Position numbers and translations under genes: made by a program. From Tetracentron sinense (taxonomy: Eukaryota; Streptophyta; Magnoliopsida; Trochodendrales; Trochodendraceae), in contig CM026564.1 of NCBI GenBank assembly GCA_015143295.1, positions 15,302,416 through 15,366,415 on the forward strand: 64,000 nucleotides of DNA. The letters are read 5' to 3'. The notes beneath the pieces are model-generated. The model was not told the DNA's origin and did no database searches. It saw only the letters and a list, made by a program, of their open reading frames with translations. This document shows positions 44,104 through 55,853 of the stretch, piece by piece (within the stretch, counting starts at the first letter, position 1; each line of letters starts with the position of its first letter).

Positions 44104-45752
44104 GATCTAATCAAATGACAAAATAGATAGTAATAGGGATCTATTGAATTCATTAATACCAATTAGATTATGGGTCTTTTTCTAATGGTATTACCAATTT
44201 GGGAAGAATCAATTGGCATCGAAAACCTAGACACTGGCTTAATGTGATCCTGCCTTTGGGCACATCATGACATCTCCTTGAATAGGCAGATAGAAACTAT
44301 CTTCTCCAATTTCACAGATCTCATCTTGTGAATCCTGGAGCATTCGATCTACTGTCTGATCTATAAGGGATGTTATACTCACGTTTTGGCGTTATTGTAT
44401 AATATCTCTTATTCATGTGCCCACCTACCATGAACCTAATAAACACTTAGCGAAAGCTCACGCTTTGGCCTTTTTGCTCCAACTATTTGCTTATTCAGTT
44501 TTCACCATGTTCACACATAGGTAAGAGAGATTGGGCCCGGCTTTGGTCTATCAGCTTACTTACACTCCCCACTATAGGATCACATAGTGTATGGCAGAAG
44601 ATCATAATACTTAGGTACTTGTCCCCAGTCTTATATACACATGATATATCAAGGGCAATTATTTCAATAGAATAATTAAACATATAAACAAATATCATCT
44701 CATGATAAAATAAAACAATAATATACGAGATTAATCGTTATGGGTCAATGAATTAAAATGCATGGATGCAAGAGAATGAGATAACAATAAAGGTAGCTCA
44801 CAAACTTCTTCTTGATCCCTTCCTTTATCATCTTATCGAGATCACATCTCAGCATCCTCCTTAACAGCATCGCCACCAATGCATTAAACAGAATTTAAAT
44901 GGCATTAGGGAAACCAATATTTCATTCGCCCTTTTCAGGGAAACCGAATGAATCTGCCCTTTACAGATTGCCAAAACCTACTACATATTAACCTCTAAAA
45001 TGAATGCATGAATGATAAACAATTTATCATATAATATGACCCATAACTATAATCTCATATAAAATAGATACTACATGGTAATGGAGTACTTTTCCTTATT
45101 TTAAAAGGATTTTAAATTTGATAACAATTATCAAATCACTCGATAAAAATCTATATCTTATATAGATCTAACTCCGGAAAAAATAAAATAATTATATTTT
45201 CCATAAAATTATTTTCATAAAATTATTTTTAAAATATAAGATAGAATTTTCTTAAAATCTCTACAAAATTTTATTTCTTTCCCGAATGCAAGATCCTTTC
45301 ATATAGATTCGTTCTACTATTATCTGAGATTAGTTCTACTATTATCCAGGATTAAAATAAAAAATCAGAGAATGGAAAATCCTAAATATGATCACATCAT
45401 AAATTAGGGTTTTATAATTTTTCAAATAAAATCTATTTACAAGAAAAATCATTTATTAATTATTTTAAACAATTAATAATTATATATTAAATGATCAAAT
45501 CATTTAAAAGGAATTTCAAAATAAACTCTTTATTTCAAATTTAATTATATAACATATAATGCTAGTTTTTAAATTTTATTTAATTATCAAATCTCATTTA
45601 ATAATATAATAAATATTCATTTATTCATCCCATGAACAAATAAAATAATAAAAACTACGAGCAATATTAAATAGATCTAAATTAAATTCATCTCATGAAT
45701 AAAATTATTCATTTAATTACCTTATCAAAAAAAAAAATACTCCTAACTATGA
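44104..45752 (-). other. Leader and 5' interior of the copia element, non-coding
   Basis: About 1.65 kb of AT-rich DNA between gag and the primer site. No protein is recognised; 45060-45730 is strongly A/T-biased. The distance is long for a copia leader, suggesting an insertion or a non-autonomous relative, but I see no clear boundary. Confidence 0.5.
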
Positions 45753-45764
45753 GCTTTGATACCA
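45753..45764 (-). other. Primer-binding site, initiator tRNA-Met variant
   Basis: The minus strand reads TGGTATCAAAGC, one base from the iMet complement TGGTATCAGAGC, two bases from the LTR end at 45767. Confidence 0.85.
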
Positions 45765-45766
45765 CT

Positions 45767-46309
45767 TGAAGGGGGATCCGGATAAAAAATTTATGCGAAA
45801 ACTGGATCCCCTATATCTTAACACCATAGAAAGCAACAAAATTATCTAAGAGTTTCAGTCATATCACCTCAGTGAATGATGTTCACCGGTGATGCTTAAT
45901 CCACTTGAACCGTCAGAACTCTTTGTAGAGATTTCTCTTAAAAATACTAGAAGTTTGATCATTGTTCTTCGCTATCCCCATGAAGCTTTAGAATCTCCTT
46001 TAAAATTATAGAAGCAATAGGAAGAAGATGGAGTAATGGTGTAGACCTTCTATCACCAAAAGTACTATGGTTCAAAACCCTAGAATAAACAAAACCCAAC
46101 ATGCACTACCTTAGAAGCTCACGAAAACCCTAGGGGTATCCCCTAGGGCTCACGGTTTGGAGAGAGAGAGGAGAGGAGAGAAAAATTCTGGAGAAAAGTG
46201 CTTAATGGTCTAGGGTGTTGGGATATTTATAGACTAGGATCCCGTCCTAATCCTTCTCCAACTTGATCTTATCTAGTAGGATTTATTAATTAATAATAAC
46301 TCTTACTAT
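45767..46309 (-). repeat. 3' portion of the copia LTR (minus), split by an insertion
   Basis: Minus-strand end ...CCCCCTTCA at 45767, next to the primer site. The other portion of the same LTR lies at 61435-63069. The split carries target-site duplication ACTAT (46305-46309 and 61435-61439). Near-identical to the end of the nested plus-strand LTR (60889-61434). Confidence 0.9.
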
Positions 46310-47121
46310 TGTTAGACATGATGCCCAAAAAAGTCATTTAGATTGTTAGATTTTCATTAATTTGATTAATAAAGACTTCTTCTTAATCTATTGTGTATTC
46401 ATTATGGGTAATTGACCATGATCATGAGATGATCTATACGATATGAGATATCGATAAAGGTCTATAGGATATATTGTGGGAAAGTTATGTGATTTGATTA
46501 TCACAGACAGATATAACTTTCAGGTTCCTTATACCTTATATAGTCACAGCTGTGGGTGAAGCTAGGCACTTCACTTATATTGCTGCCAAAATGCTAAGAT
46601 GTTCTCAATAGTTGAGATGTAGTTCTATCTCAAACTATTGTAGTGGAGACTACACATCAGCATATGGGTGCTTAAATGTACACTGACTGATTGCATCCAA
46701 TGAGAGACCTCTTGCATAAACATACTATCAGATAGTTGGTCTCTCATTCACATTGAACAGTTTCAATGATCCTTAAATCTGATGTGTTCATCTATAACTG
46801 AGCAGTGATCTGACTATTTTTGTCGCGACCCAAAACCCACCCTAGGAGTTAGAGTGAATCTTGGACGACTTAATCATGACTTACATGACTTGCTTGACGA
46901 ACCAACCTGTAAAACCCACAGAGCACATACAATAGAGGATAACAGCGAAAGCATAACTATAAAACACAGCGGAAGTCTAACAAACCTCTAAGTATATACA
47001 CATGGTCCAAGTTTAATACAAAAGAAAACAAAACAAAGAAAGTGCGGACATGCCTGCCAAAATACATGGATATAATCACTCATGCTCACCCACAGCTAAT
47101 CCACTCAGAATCTAACACCAC

Positions 47122-47241
47122 CCACTGATAACCCTCTACGGGAGGTTCCTCCAAAGCTTCCTCGACGTACTCTTCCTCCACCCAAGGGCTAGGAGCACAG
47201 ACATCAAATGGAGCAGCAGCTTCCTCAGAACCTGCCAACAT
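47122..47241 (-). CDS. LTR-encoded small ORF, 3' LTR of C (stop lost)
   Basis: MLAG, then PFDVCAPSPWVEEEYVEEAL, then EEPPVEGYQ, after which the usual TAG is TGG, so the frame runs further (WVVLDSEWISCG before the next stop). The 5' LTR copy keeps the normal stop, so this change came after insertion. Confidence 0.4.
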
Positions 47242-48728
47242 GAGAAGTACGGCTGAGCATGGAATACTCAGCGAGTCCTAAATACTAACCAATAGTCATA
47301 GCAAAACCATAGCAGTATAGGAAGCCGGAAGCATTTCACATATATAAAGCAGGAGCCATCAATATCATAACAAGGAAATAAGGCAATTTATAATCATGCT
47401 TGCATTTCATGAAAAGCCGATAACACCCTTGAAAACACCGTGCACTTGACTTGACTGAAAATACCATTTCCGTGCTTGAAAACTTGTCATGTTTGTCTTA
47501 TCTTATCGTATCATGCGTGTCATGTGTGTCATGCCATGTCATGCTTGCTTGGAAAAGTAAACTACTTGTGAGGGAAGGGAGACCCTTCTTCCTAAATGCC
47601 CATGCTTGTCATGTCATGTATCATGCTTGCTTGTTCGGAAAAGTAATCTACCTGTGAGGGAAGGGAGACCCTTCTTCCTAAAATGCTCATGCTTGTTATG
47701 CCGTGTCATGTCATGCTTGTATCATGCTTGGAAAAGTAAACTACTTGTGAGGGAAGGGAGACCCTTCTTATGATATGTATGTACTTGCGAGGGAAGGGAG
47801 ACCCTTCTTATGATAATGCATGATTGACTTGTCCTTGCCAAGAGCGAGGTAAAACATATCGTAGGATATGCCCCACCTCTCAATTCCATTCTTGAAAAAC
47901 CTCGGTAAATCACGTCGTTTCATGCCGTGCTCGTGTAATCGTGTACACACTTGCGATGGAAATTAAATATGACATTTTGGGGAATTCACAATACATTGCA
48001 CATTACCATATATACAAGTAATAAATTAAACAATTTAGGGAAAGCGCGAAAACACACTATCATAACCTTAGCAATTTCCATAAATGTTTAAGCATGCATT
48101 TTCTTTATTTATTATTCTTTTCATTCATCTTGGCATTTCATCAAACATGGTGTGTTCATTATTGATTTACCCTACAACATGCTTTTCTAGATGGATTTTA
48201 CTCAAATCATGCATGTATGTTCATTATTGGAACAATGCCCTCCCCATTTTAATCATCAGAACACAACCATTGGCATCCAATCGCCCATTCCATCTCGATT
48301 CACCATTCACAACCATCCATCTCATAGCACATGTGTAAATAAAGGAAAACAAAGGGAAATAAAAGGAAAAGAGGAACTATAACTAGGAGGGTAGCAAGAA
48401 GTACCGACCTTGATCAAGTGAGGAAGAAATCCCATTTCCAAAACGACCGTGTAGCTGCTGCCCTAGCTTGGAGAACGCTCTCCACGAGTGCTTGAGCCGA
48501 GACCTTGGAGAAGAGCCGAGCTTGAAGTGATCTAGGGTCTCAAACCCCTTTGATTTCTCTTCCAAAGACAAGCCCTAGGTTGGAATCGCCTTCTCCCCTT
48601 TCTCCTATTCTCTCAAACTCTCTAAGTGTTGAATGATGCCCTAAAGGCTCGGGCAAGACTCTTAAGGTAAGAGTGAACCGACCAAAAGACCATAATACCC
48701 TTACTGAAATTTCTGCAAAAACGCGAGT

Positions 48729-48912
48729 ACTGAGCGATCGGTGTTAATGACCGATCGATCGGTTGCCTACCGAGCGATCGGTGTCTTGACCGAGCTCTCG
48801 ACCAAAAATCAACTGTCTGGAAAATTTCCCCATACAAAAATCTTGACCAGTCGATAGCTACCGATCGATCGGTTTTGGACCGATCGATCGCTCTATGGAC
48901 CGAGCGATCGGT
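48729..48912 (-). promoter_or_regulatory. Palindrome cassette, 3' LTR of C
   Basis: Seven ACCGATCG(A/C)TCGGT-type units around the conserved spacer, with one copy of the 20-bp GGTTTTGGACCGATCGATC unit (about 48871-48890). Confidence 0.8.
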
Positions 48913-49122
48913 TGCCTGCAGGTCCAGACTGTTTTGGCCATATCTTTTGACTCGCTTGTCGGATTTTGACGATTCAACTTGCGTTGGGTTCGCACTTCGA
49001 AAAAGAACATTTCTGAATTTTCAAAATTTTCAATTTTTTCCTTATTTATTAATTATACCACTTTAAAGGCAAAATTGCTAAGAAAGTGTCATGCATAAAT
49101 GTCAAAAGTTCGGGGCTCTACA

Positions 49123-49135
49123 TCCTCCCCCCCTT
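49123..49135 (-). other. Polypurine tract of element C
   Basis: The minus strand reads GTAAGGGGGGGAGGA just before the 3' LTR, after the Tekay-typical TTTCGAGGACGAAATTTTT. Confidence 0.88.
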
Positions 49136-49223
49136 ACAAAAATTTCGTCCTCGAAATTTAGACGCTACTTGCATTACAAACCAAAAAGAAAATTACAAGT
49201 CATATACAAACTTATACAAAAAC

Positions 49224-52194
49224 TCATTCAATTAATTCTGGGTACTTCGCTTTGACTTCGGCTTCACGCTCCCATGTAGCTTCTTCCCGAGCATGGTGTT
49301 GCCATTGCACAAGAACCAAAGGAATTGTCTTGTTGCGAAGCACTTGATCTCTTCGATCCAAAATCTGAACCGGCTTTTCAATCAAGGTGAGGTCCTCTCG
49401 AATCTTCAACAGTTCCAAGTCTATGACATATGAAGGATCCGCAATGTACTTCCGAAGCATAGACATATGGAAAACGTTGTGAACTGCGGCCATGTGAGGT
49501 GGGAGAGCTACCCTGTAAGCAACCTCACCAACTCGCGTGATAATCTCAAAAGGCCCAACATACCGAGGACTCAGCTTGCCTCGCTTGCCAAATCTCATGA
49601 TCCCTTTGCTAGGAGATACTTTCACGAAAACTTGATCCCCTACTTGAAATTCCAAGCCCCTACGGCGCGTGTCTGCATAACTTTTCTGGCGATCTTGAGC
49701 GGCTTTCAATCGATCCCGAATGATCTTAACTGTGTTTACAGTTTGCTCAATCAACTCCGGACCAAGTACTTTCCTTTCTCCTACCTCATCCCAATAGAGA
49801 GGAGACCTACAACTTCGCCCATACAAGGCCTCAAATGGTGCCATTTGGATACTTGCCTGATAGCTGTTATTATAGGCGAATTCAACCAAAGGCAAGTGCT
49901 CTTCCCAACTGCCTCTGAAATCCAACATACAAGCCCGAAGCATGTCTTCAATAACTTGGTTCACTCTCTCGGTTTGTCCATCCGTCTGTGGATGAAAAGC
50001 GGTGCTGAAATCAAGTCGGGAACCCATAGCCTCTTGGAAAATTTTCCAAAACCTTGACGTGAATCTTGGATCCCGGTCTGACACAATACTGACTGGCACC
50101 CCGTGCAACCTCACCACTTCCTTGATGTATAGAGCGGCCAACTGGCTAGAGTTGAAAGTAGTTCGGTACGGTAGGAAATGAGCGCACTTTGTCAAACGAT
50201 CCACTACTACCCATATCGCATTTGAGCCCCTTGCCGTCTTTGGCAATCCAACTATGAAATCCATGGATATGTTCTCCCATTTCCACTCGGGAATAGGAAG
50301 AGACTGCAATAGACCTGCCGGCCGCATGTGCTCTGCCTTCACCTGTTGGCACACTAAGCATCGCGCTACATACTCCGCAACATCTCTCTTCATATTCCGT
50401 CACCAAAAGTGACTCTTGAGGTTCCGGTACATCTTCGTACCCCCTGGATGCACAGTGTACTTTGACCGGAGGGCTTCATCCATAATCTCCCTCCGAAGAT
50501 CTGCATTGGCTGGGACACACAGCCTTCCCTTGAATGTGATAGCACCTTGGCTAGTGAGAGAGAAGTCCTCACTACCCTTAGCAACTTCCTTGTCCCGATA
50601 AGCCAATAATTCAGCATCCGTGGCTTGGTATTCTTGGATCAAATCTATAATGTATGGCTGAATCGTGACATTTGCCAAGATAGGACTACGGACAGAGTCA
50701 TTCACACTAATGTCCAGATTTGCCAAGTCTTCAAGTAGCTTCCATTCCTGCACTAACATGCATGCTAATAACCCCGGAGGTCTTCTACTCAAAGCATCAG
50801 CCACTACATTTGCTTTACCCGGGTGGTATTGAATGGTACAATCATAGTCTTTCAAAAATTCCATCCAACGCCGTTGCCTTAGATTCAATTCCTTTTGGGA
50901 AAAGAGATACTTGAGACTCTTGTGATCGGTAAACACATAGAACTCCACCCCATAAAGGTAATGACGCCAAATCTTAAGTGCAAACACGACGGCGGCAAGT
51001 TCTAAGTCGTGCGTGGGATAATTCTTCTCGTGCTCCTTCAATTGCCTTGATGCATAGGCAATGACTTTCTTGTGCTGCATGAGTACACACCCAAGTCCAA
51101 CGTGTGAGGCATCACTATACACCTCATACCCATAAGGTCCGGATGGCACAGTAAGGACGGGGGCTATGGTAAGCCTCTTCTTCAGTTCCGTGAAACTGAT
51201 CTCACACTTGTCGCTCCACATAAACTTTGCATTTTTCCTTGTCAAGTACGTGAGCAGCGCTGCAAGGCTAGAGAAACCCTCTACGAATCTCCTGTAGTAG
51301 CCTGCCAACCCAAGGAAACTGCGTATCTCAGTGACACTTTTGGGCCTCGCCCAACTCATAACTGCTTCTATCTTCTTCGGATCTACCGAGATACCTTCTG
51401 CAGAAACAACGTGGCCTAGGAATGTCACCTCTTCCAACCAAAACTCACACTTGCTAAGTTTAGCGTATAGCTTGTGCTCTCTTAACATTTCCAATGCAAG
51501 GCGAAGGTCGCGCACGTGATCTTCCCGTGTCTGGGAATAGACCAAAATGTCATCAACAAATACAATCACGCACCGATCTAGGTATGGTCGGAACACCCGG
51601 TTCATCAAATCCATAAAGGCTGCCTGTGCGTTCATGAAACCAAAAGGCATCACCAAGAACTCATAGTGCCCATATCGAGTCCTGAAAGCAGTTTTGGGAA
51701 TATCTTCCACCTTAATCTTCAACTGGTGATAACTCGATCGAAGATCTATCTTCGAGAAAAATCTCGCTCCCTTCAACTGATCGAACAAGTCGTCAATCCT
51801 AGGCAATGGATACCTATTCTTTATAGTGACTTTGTTCAATTGCCGGTAATCGACGCACATTCGCATCGAGCCATCTTTCTTCTTAACAAACAACACCGGG
51901 GCACCCCATGGTGAGACACTTGGTCGTATGAAACCAAGCCCCTTTAATTCCTCCAACTGAGTCTTCAACTCCTTAAGTTCAATCGGGGCCATTCTATACG
52001 GAGCCCTGAAGATAGGAGTTGTGCCTGGTGCAAGCTCGATCACAAACTCAATCTCCCTGTTTGGAGGTAATCCTGGCAACTCCTCTGGAAATACATCCAG
52101 GAATTCACTCACGACCGGAATAGTCGAAGAGTCCTTTGCCTCGGGGTTCACTAAGCTCAATGTCGCAAAGCGGGCAATGTCTCTACTTCTCAAC
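49224..52194 (-). pseudogene. pol: RT, RNase H, integrase and chromodomain of element C (one nonsense codon)
   Basis: Open on the minus strand from the solo LTR edge (52194) down to 50403: [40 protein letters not shown] catalytic [12 protein letters not shown], RNase [16 protein letters not shown] and [11 protein letters not shown], then the integrase start [22 protein letters not shown] at 50400-50402 replaces a Trp codon. The frame resumes with [43 protein letters not shown] and [14 protein letters not shown]. The GPF module ([15 protein letters not shown]) and the chromodomain end ([17 protein letters not shown]) follow. Apart from this stop and the solo LTR it is nearly intact. Pol copies element RNA to DNA and integrates it; the chromodomain is thought to target chromatin. 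Confidence 0.92.
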
Positions 52195-52423
52195 TGTAGA
52201 GCCCCGGACCTTTTCACATTTAATGCATGACACTTTCGTTTCCATCTTGCCTTCAAAGAGGTATAATTATTAAATAAGGAAGAAATTGGAAATTTTGAAA
52301 CGTCAGAAATGTTCCTTTTCGAAGTACGAACCCAATGCAAGTTGAATCGTCGAAATCCGACGAGCGAGTCAAAAGTTATGGCCGAAACAAGGAGGAAAAA
52401 TATGGAATTTTGCTGCAAGTTAT

Positions 52424-52610
52424 GACCGATCGTACACACCCTATGAACGATCGTAGGTGAGTTACGATCGATCGTAGAGGTTATGATCGATCGTAGAATC
52501 TCAGGAATTGACAAACGTTTCGGGTCGATATACGATCGATCGTGGATAATTTGCGATGGATCGTAGTACAACTTACGATCGATCGTAGACAGGTTACGAT
52601 CGATCGTAGA
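52424..52610 (+). promoter_or_regulatory. Palindrome cassette, TACGATCGATCGTA type
   Basis: At least four perfect TACGATCGATCGTA units (about 52463, 52531, 52574 and 52595) plus four variants. The usual GCTATCGACTGGTC spacer is absent. Flanking LTR sequence is otherwise the common Tekay type. CTATAAAG follows at 52658-52665. Confidence 0.85.
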
Positions 52611-52980
52611 TCGCGAATCCAGAAATTTTAATCGGATTTTTAGGGTTTCTTCACTACCTATAAAGGTTGCCCGAGCCTTTAGGGCTCTCATTCACACACC
52701 TAGAGTATTTTTGAGAGTTAGAGAGAGAGGAGAAGGGGATCCTAACCTAGGGTTTGTTCTTGAAGGAGAAATCAAGGGTTTGATACCCTAGATCACCCCA
52801 AGCTTCGGTCAAGCTCGGGAGGACCACGTTCTCCAAGCTCTGTAGCATCTCACGCACGTTTTTGCAAAGGTTTTCTTCCCTATTCGGGTCGGTACTTCTT
52901 GCTACCCTCCTAGTTATAGTTCTTCTTTTCCTTTATTTTCTTTGTGTTCCTTTATACATCCATGTATTATGAGATGGGTT

Positions 52981-53029
52981 GTGAATGGTGAATGGTGAAT
53001 GGTGAATGGTGAATGGTGAATGGTGAATG
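52981..53029 (+). repeat. GTGAATG heptamer microsatellite, seven copies
   Basis: Seven head-to-tail copies of GTGAATG. Other Tekay LTRs have one or two copies at the same place. Confidence 0.95.
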
Positions 53030-53516
53030 GAGATGAATATGGGCGATTGGATGCCGTGTGTATTGATGTGATGGATGAATGGGGAGGGCATTGTACCCAT
53101 AATGAACATACATATGTGATGTGAGTAAAACCCACCTAGAAAAGCATGTCGTAGGGTTAATAAATGATGAATGCACCATGTTTGATGAAATGCCAAGGTG
53201 AATAAAATGAATAATAAATTAAGAAAATGCATGTTTAAGTTATGGAAATTGCTAGGGTCATGATAGTGTGATTGTTCGCTTTCCCTAAATGATATGAATA
53301 TTAAATTGCTCAAATCATTGATGTTATGTGTTATGAATTACTCAAATGCCATATTTAATTTCAAATGCAAGTATGCACACGACCTCACGAGCACGCATAC
53401 ATGACATGATTTACCGAGGTTTTCAAGAATGGGGTTTAGAGGTGGGGCATATCTTACGATATGTTTTACCTCGTTCAAAGCATGACAAGACATGGCATGA
53501 CAAGCATAAGCATTCT

Positions 53517-54633
53517 AGGAAGAAGGTCTCCCTTCCCTCGCAAGTAGTTTACTTTTCCAAGCAAGCATGACAAGACATGACATGACAAGTATAAGCATTC
53601 TAGGAAGAAGGGTCTCCCTTCCCTCACAAGTAGATTACTTTTCCGAAAAAGCAAGCATGATACATGACATGACAAGCATGGACATTTAGGAAGAAGGGTC
53701 TCCCTTCCCTCACAAGTAGTTTACTTTTCCAAGCAAGCATGACAAGACATGGCATGACAAGTATAAACATTCTAGGAAGAAGGGTCTCCCTTCCCTCACA
53801 AGTAGATTACTTTTCCGAACAAGCAAGCATGATACATGACATGACAAGTATGGAAATTTAGGAAGAAGGGTCTCCCTTCCCTCACAAGTAGTTTACTTTT
53901 CCAAGCAAGCAAGACAAGACATGGCATGACAAGTATAAGCATTCTAGGAAGAAGGGTCTCCTTTCCCTCACAAGTAGATTACTTTTCCGAACAAGCAAGC
54001 ATGATACATGACATGACAAGCATGGACATTTAGGAAGAAGGGTCTCCCTTCCCTCACAAGTAGTTTACTTTTCCAAGCAAGCATGACAAGACATGGCATG
54101 ACAAGTATAAGCATTCTAGGAAGAAGGGTCTCCCTTCCCTCACAAGTAGATTACTTTTCCGAACAAGCAAGCATGATACATGACATGACAAGCATGGACA
54201 TTTAGTAAGAAGGGTCTCCCTTCCCTCACAAGTAGTTTACTTTTCCAAGCAAGCATGACAAGACATGGCATGACAAGTATAAGCATTCTAGGAAGAAGGG
54301 TCTCCCTTCCCTCACAAGTAGATTACTTTTCCGAACAAGCAAGCATGATACATGACATGACAAGCATGGAAATTTAGGAAGAAGGGTCTCCCTTCCCTCA
54401 CAAGTAGTTTACTTTTCCAAGCAAGCATGACAAGACATGGCATGACAAGTATAAGCATTCTAGGAAGAAGGGTCTCCCTTCCCTCACAAGTAGATTACTT
54501 TTCCGAACAAGCAAGCATGATACATGACATGACAAGCATGGACATTTAGGAAGAAGGGTCTCCCTTCCCTCACAAGTAGTTTACTTTTCCAAGCAAGCAT
54601 GACATGGCATGACACACATGACACGCATGATAC
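53517..54633 (+). repeat. 86-bp minisatellite, 13 units, alternating subtypes
   Basis: Units begin AGGAAGAAGGGTCTCCC at 53517, 53602, 53688, 53774, 53860, 53946, 54032, 54118, 54204, 54290, 54376, 54462 and 54548, a steady 86-base period. Two subtypes alternate: one has 'agattacttttccgaacaag', the other 'agtttacttttccaagcaag'. The true repeat is therefore a ~172-bp dimer. The array lies in the LTR leader region upstream of the small ORF. Each unit holds AAGGG-TCT-CCCTT, a small stem. Confidence 0.95.
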
Positions 54634-54899
54634 GATAAGATAAGACAAACATGACAAGTTTTCAAGCACGGAAATGGTATTTTCAGTCAAGTCAAGTGCA
54701 CGGTGTCTTCAAGGGTGTTCTCGGCTTTTCATGAAATGCAAGCATGATTATGAATTGCCTTATTTCCTTGTTATGATATTGATGGCTCCTGCTTTATATA
54801 TGTGAAATGCTTCCTGTTTCCTATGCTGCTATGGTTTTGCTATGACTATTGGTTAGTATTTAGTACCCGCTGAGTATTCCATGCTCAGCCGTACTTCTC

Positions 54900-55019
54900 A
54901 TGTCGGTAGGTTCTGAGGGAGCTGCTGCTCCATTTGATGTTTGTGCTCCTGGTCCATGGGTGGAAGAGGAGTACGTCGAGGAGCCTTTGGAGGAACCTCC
55001 CGTAGAGGGTTATCAGTAG
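54900..55019 (+). CDS. LTR-encoded acidic small ORF (39 aa), solo LTR in C
   Basis: ATG to TAG, 39 codons: MSVG, PFDVCAPGPWVEEEYVEEPL, EEPPVEGYQ. It is intact although the LTR belongs to the subfamily with a different palindrome cassette and an expanded minisatellite. Confidence 0.5.
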   Translation: MSVGSEGAAAPFDVCAPGPWVEEEYVEEPLEEPPVEGYQ

Positions 55020-55318
55020 GTGGTGTTAGATTCTGAGTGGATTAGCTGTGGGTGAGCATGAGTGATTATATCCATGTATTTTGGCGGGCATGTCCGCACT
55101 TTCTTTGTTTTGATTTGTTGGTATTAAACTTGGACCATGTGTATATACTTAGAGGTTGTTAGACTTGCGCTGTGTTTTATAGTTATGTTTCTGCTGTCAT
55201 CCTCTATTGTATATGCTCTGTGGGTTTTTACAGGTTGGTTTGTCAAGCAAGTCACATAAGCCATGATTAGTCGTCCAAAGTTCACTCTAACTCCTAGGGT
55301 GGGTTTTGGGTCGCGACA

Positions 55319-55678
55319 TCAACCCTCGAAAGTGAAATGGTTTTCCTTCTACCGGCTTGAAGAGTACCATCTTCTCAAAGCAAGCTACATGCCCATGATG
55401 TGCTGCTAACCAATCCATCCCCAAGATAACGTCAAAGTCCTGGAATCCAAGGATGATGAGATCAACCGCCAACTCGTGGCTTCCAACTTGGACCACACTA
55501 TTTCTATACACTTTATCTGCCAATACTGTTTTACCGAGAGGAGTCGAAATGGCTAACTCCGGTTTTAGCTGACTAGGCTCCATAGAAAAGCCTTCTGAAA
55601 AACTCGACGAGATAAACGAATGAGTAGACCCGGTATCAATCAACACTCGAGCCAAATACTCATTGACTAGTAGGGTTC
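55319..55678 (-). pseudogene. Aspartic protease of element C, cut by the solo LTR
   Basis: Minus strand: ARVLIDTGSTHSFISSSF (Asp-Thr-Gly), DFDVILGMDWLAAHHGHVAC, then FHFRG, where the solo LTR interrupts at 55318. The frame beyond (52194 and lower) continues toward RT. The protease domain itself is intact. Confidence 0.85.
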
Positions 55679-55824
55679 CTGAAATTTTAACTAGCGGAGT
55701 TAATCCATGCATCAACAGCGTATACGTGTAGGTATATATACATATAGAACATGCCAAGTACATACACAGAGAATAGAGCATAACATAACAATCACGAATA
55801 AAGAAATTAACTCTAACTGCGTAC
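55679..55824 (-). other. Intron-like segment between gag and protease, element C
   Basis: Minus strand begins GTACGC after GTGGTGCAAG and ends TTTCAG before GAACCCTACTAG; 146 nt. Removal joins VVQ to GTLLVNEY in frame, as in elements A and B. Confidence 0.72.
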
Positions 55825-55853
55825 CTTGCACCACATCATCAGATGCAAGTGCA

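Larger units (their letters stand above)
46821..49122 (-). repeat. 3' LTR of element C
   Basis: 2302 bp, TG...CA on the minus strand. It carries the palindrome cassette (48729-48912), several 86-bp-type units (47560-47815) and a copy of the small ORF whose start is ATGTTG and whose stop has changed from TAG to TGG (47122-47241). Confidence 0.95.
52195..55318 (+). mobile_element. Solo Tekay LTR with expanded minisatellite, TSD TCAAC
   Basis: TGTAGAGCCCCGGACC ... GGGTCGCGACA, 3124 bp, flanked by TCAAC at 52190-52194 and 55319-55323. It lies in the pol of element C in the opposite orientation. It is about 800 bp longer than its relatives because of an 86-bp tandem array (53517-54633) and a GTGAATG run (52981-53029). 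Its palindrome cassette is a different type (TACGATCGATCGTA). Confidence 0.95.

Noticed and set aside
49467-50057. 196-codon plus-strand frame opposite integrase of element C
   Set aside because: Antisense shadow of conserved integrase codons; no family features.
53517-54633. Regular repeats resembling a CRISPR array
   Set aside because: Units are 86 bp head to tail with no variable spacers, inside a plant LTR; it is a minisatellite.
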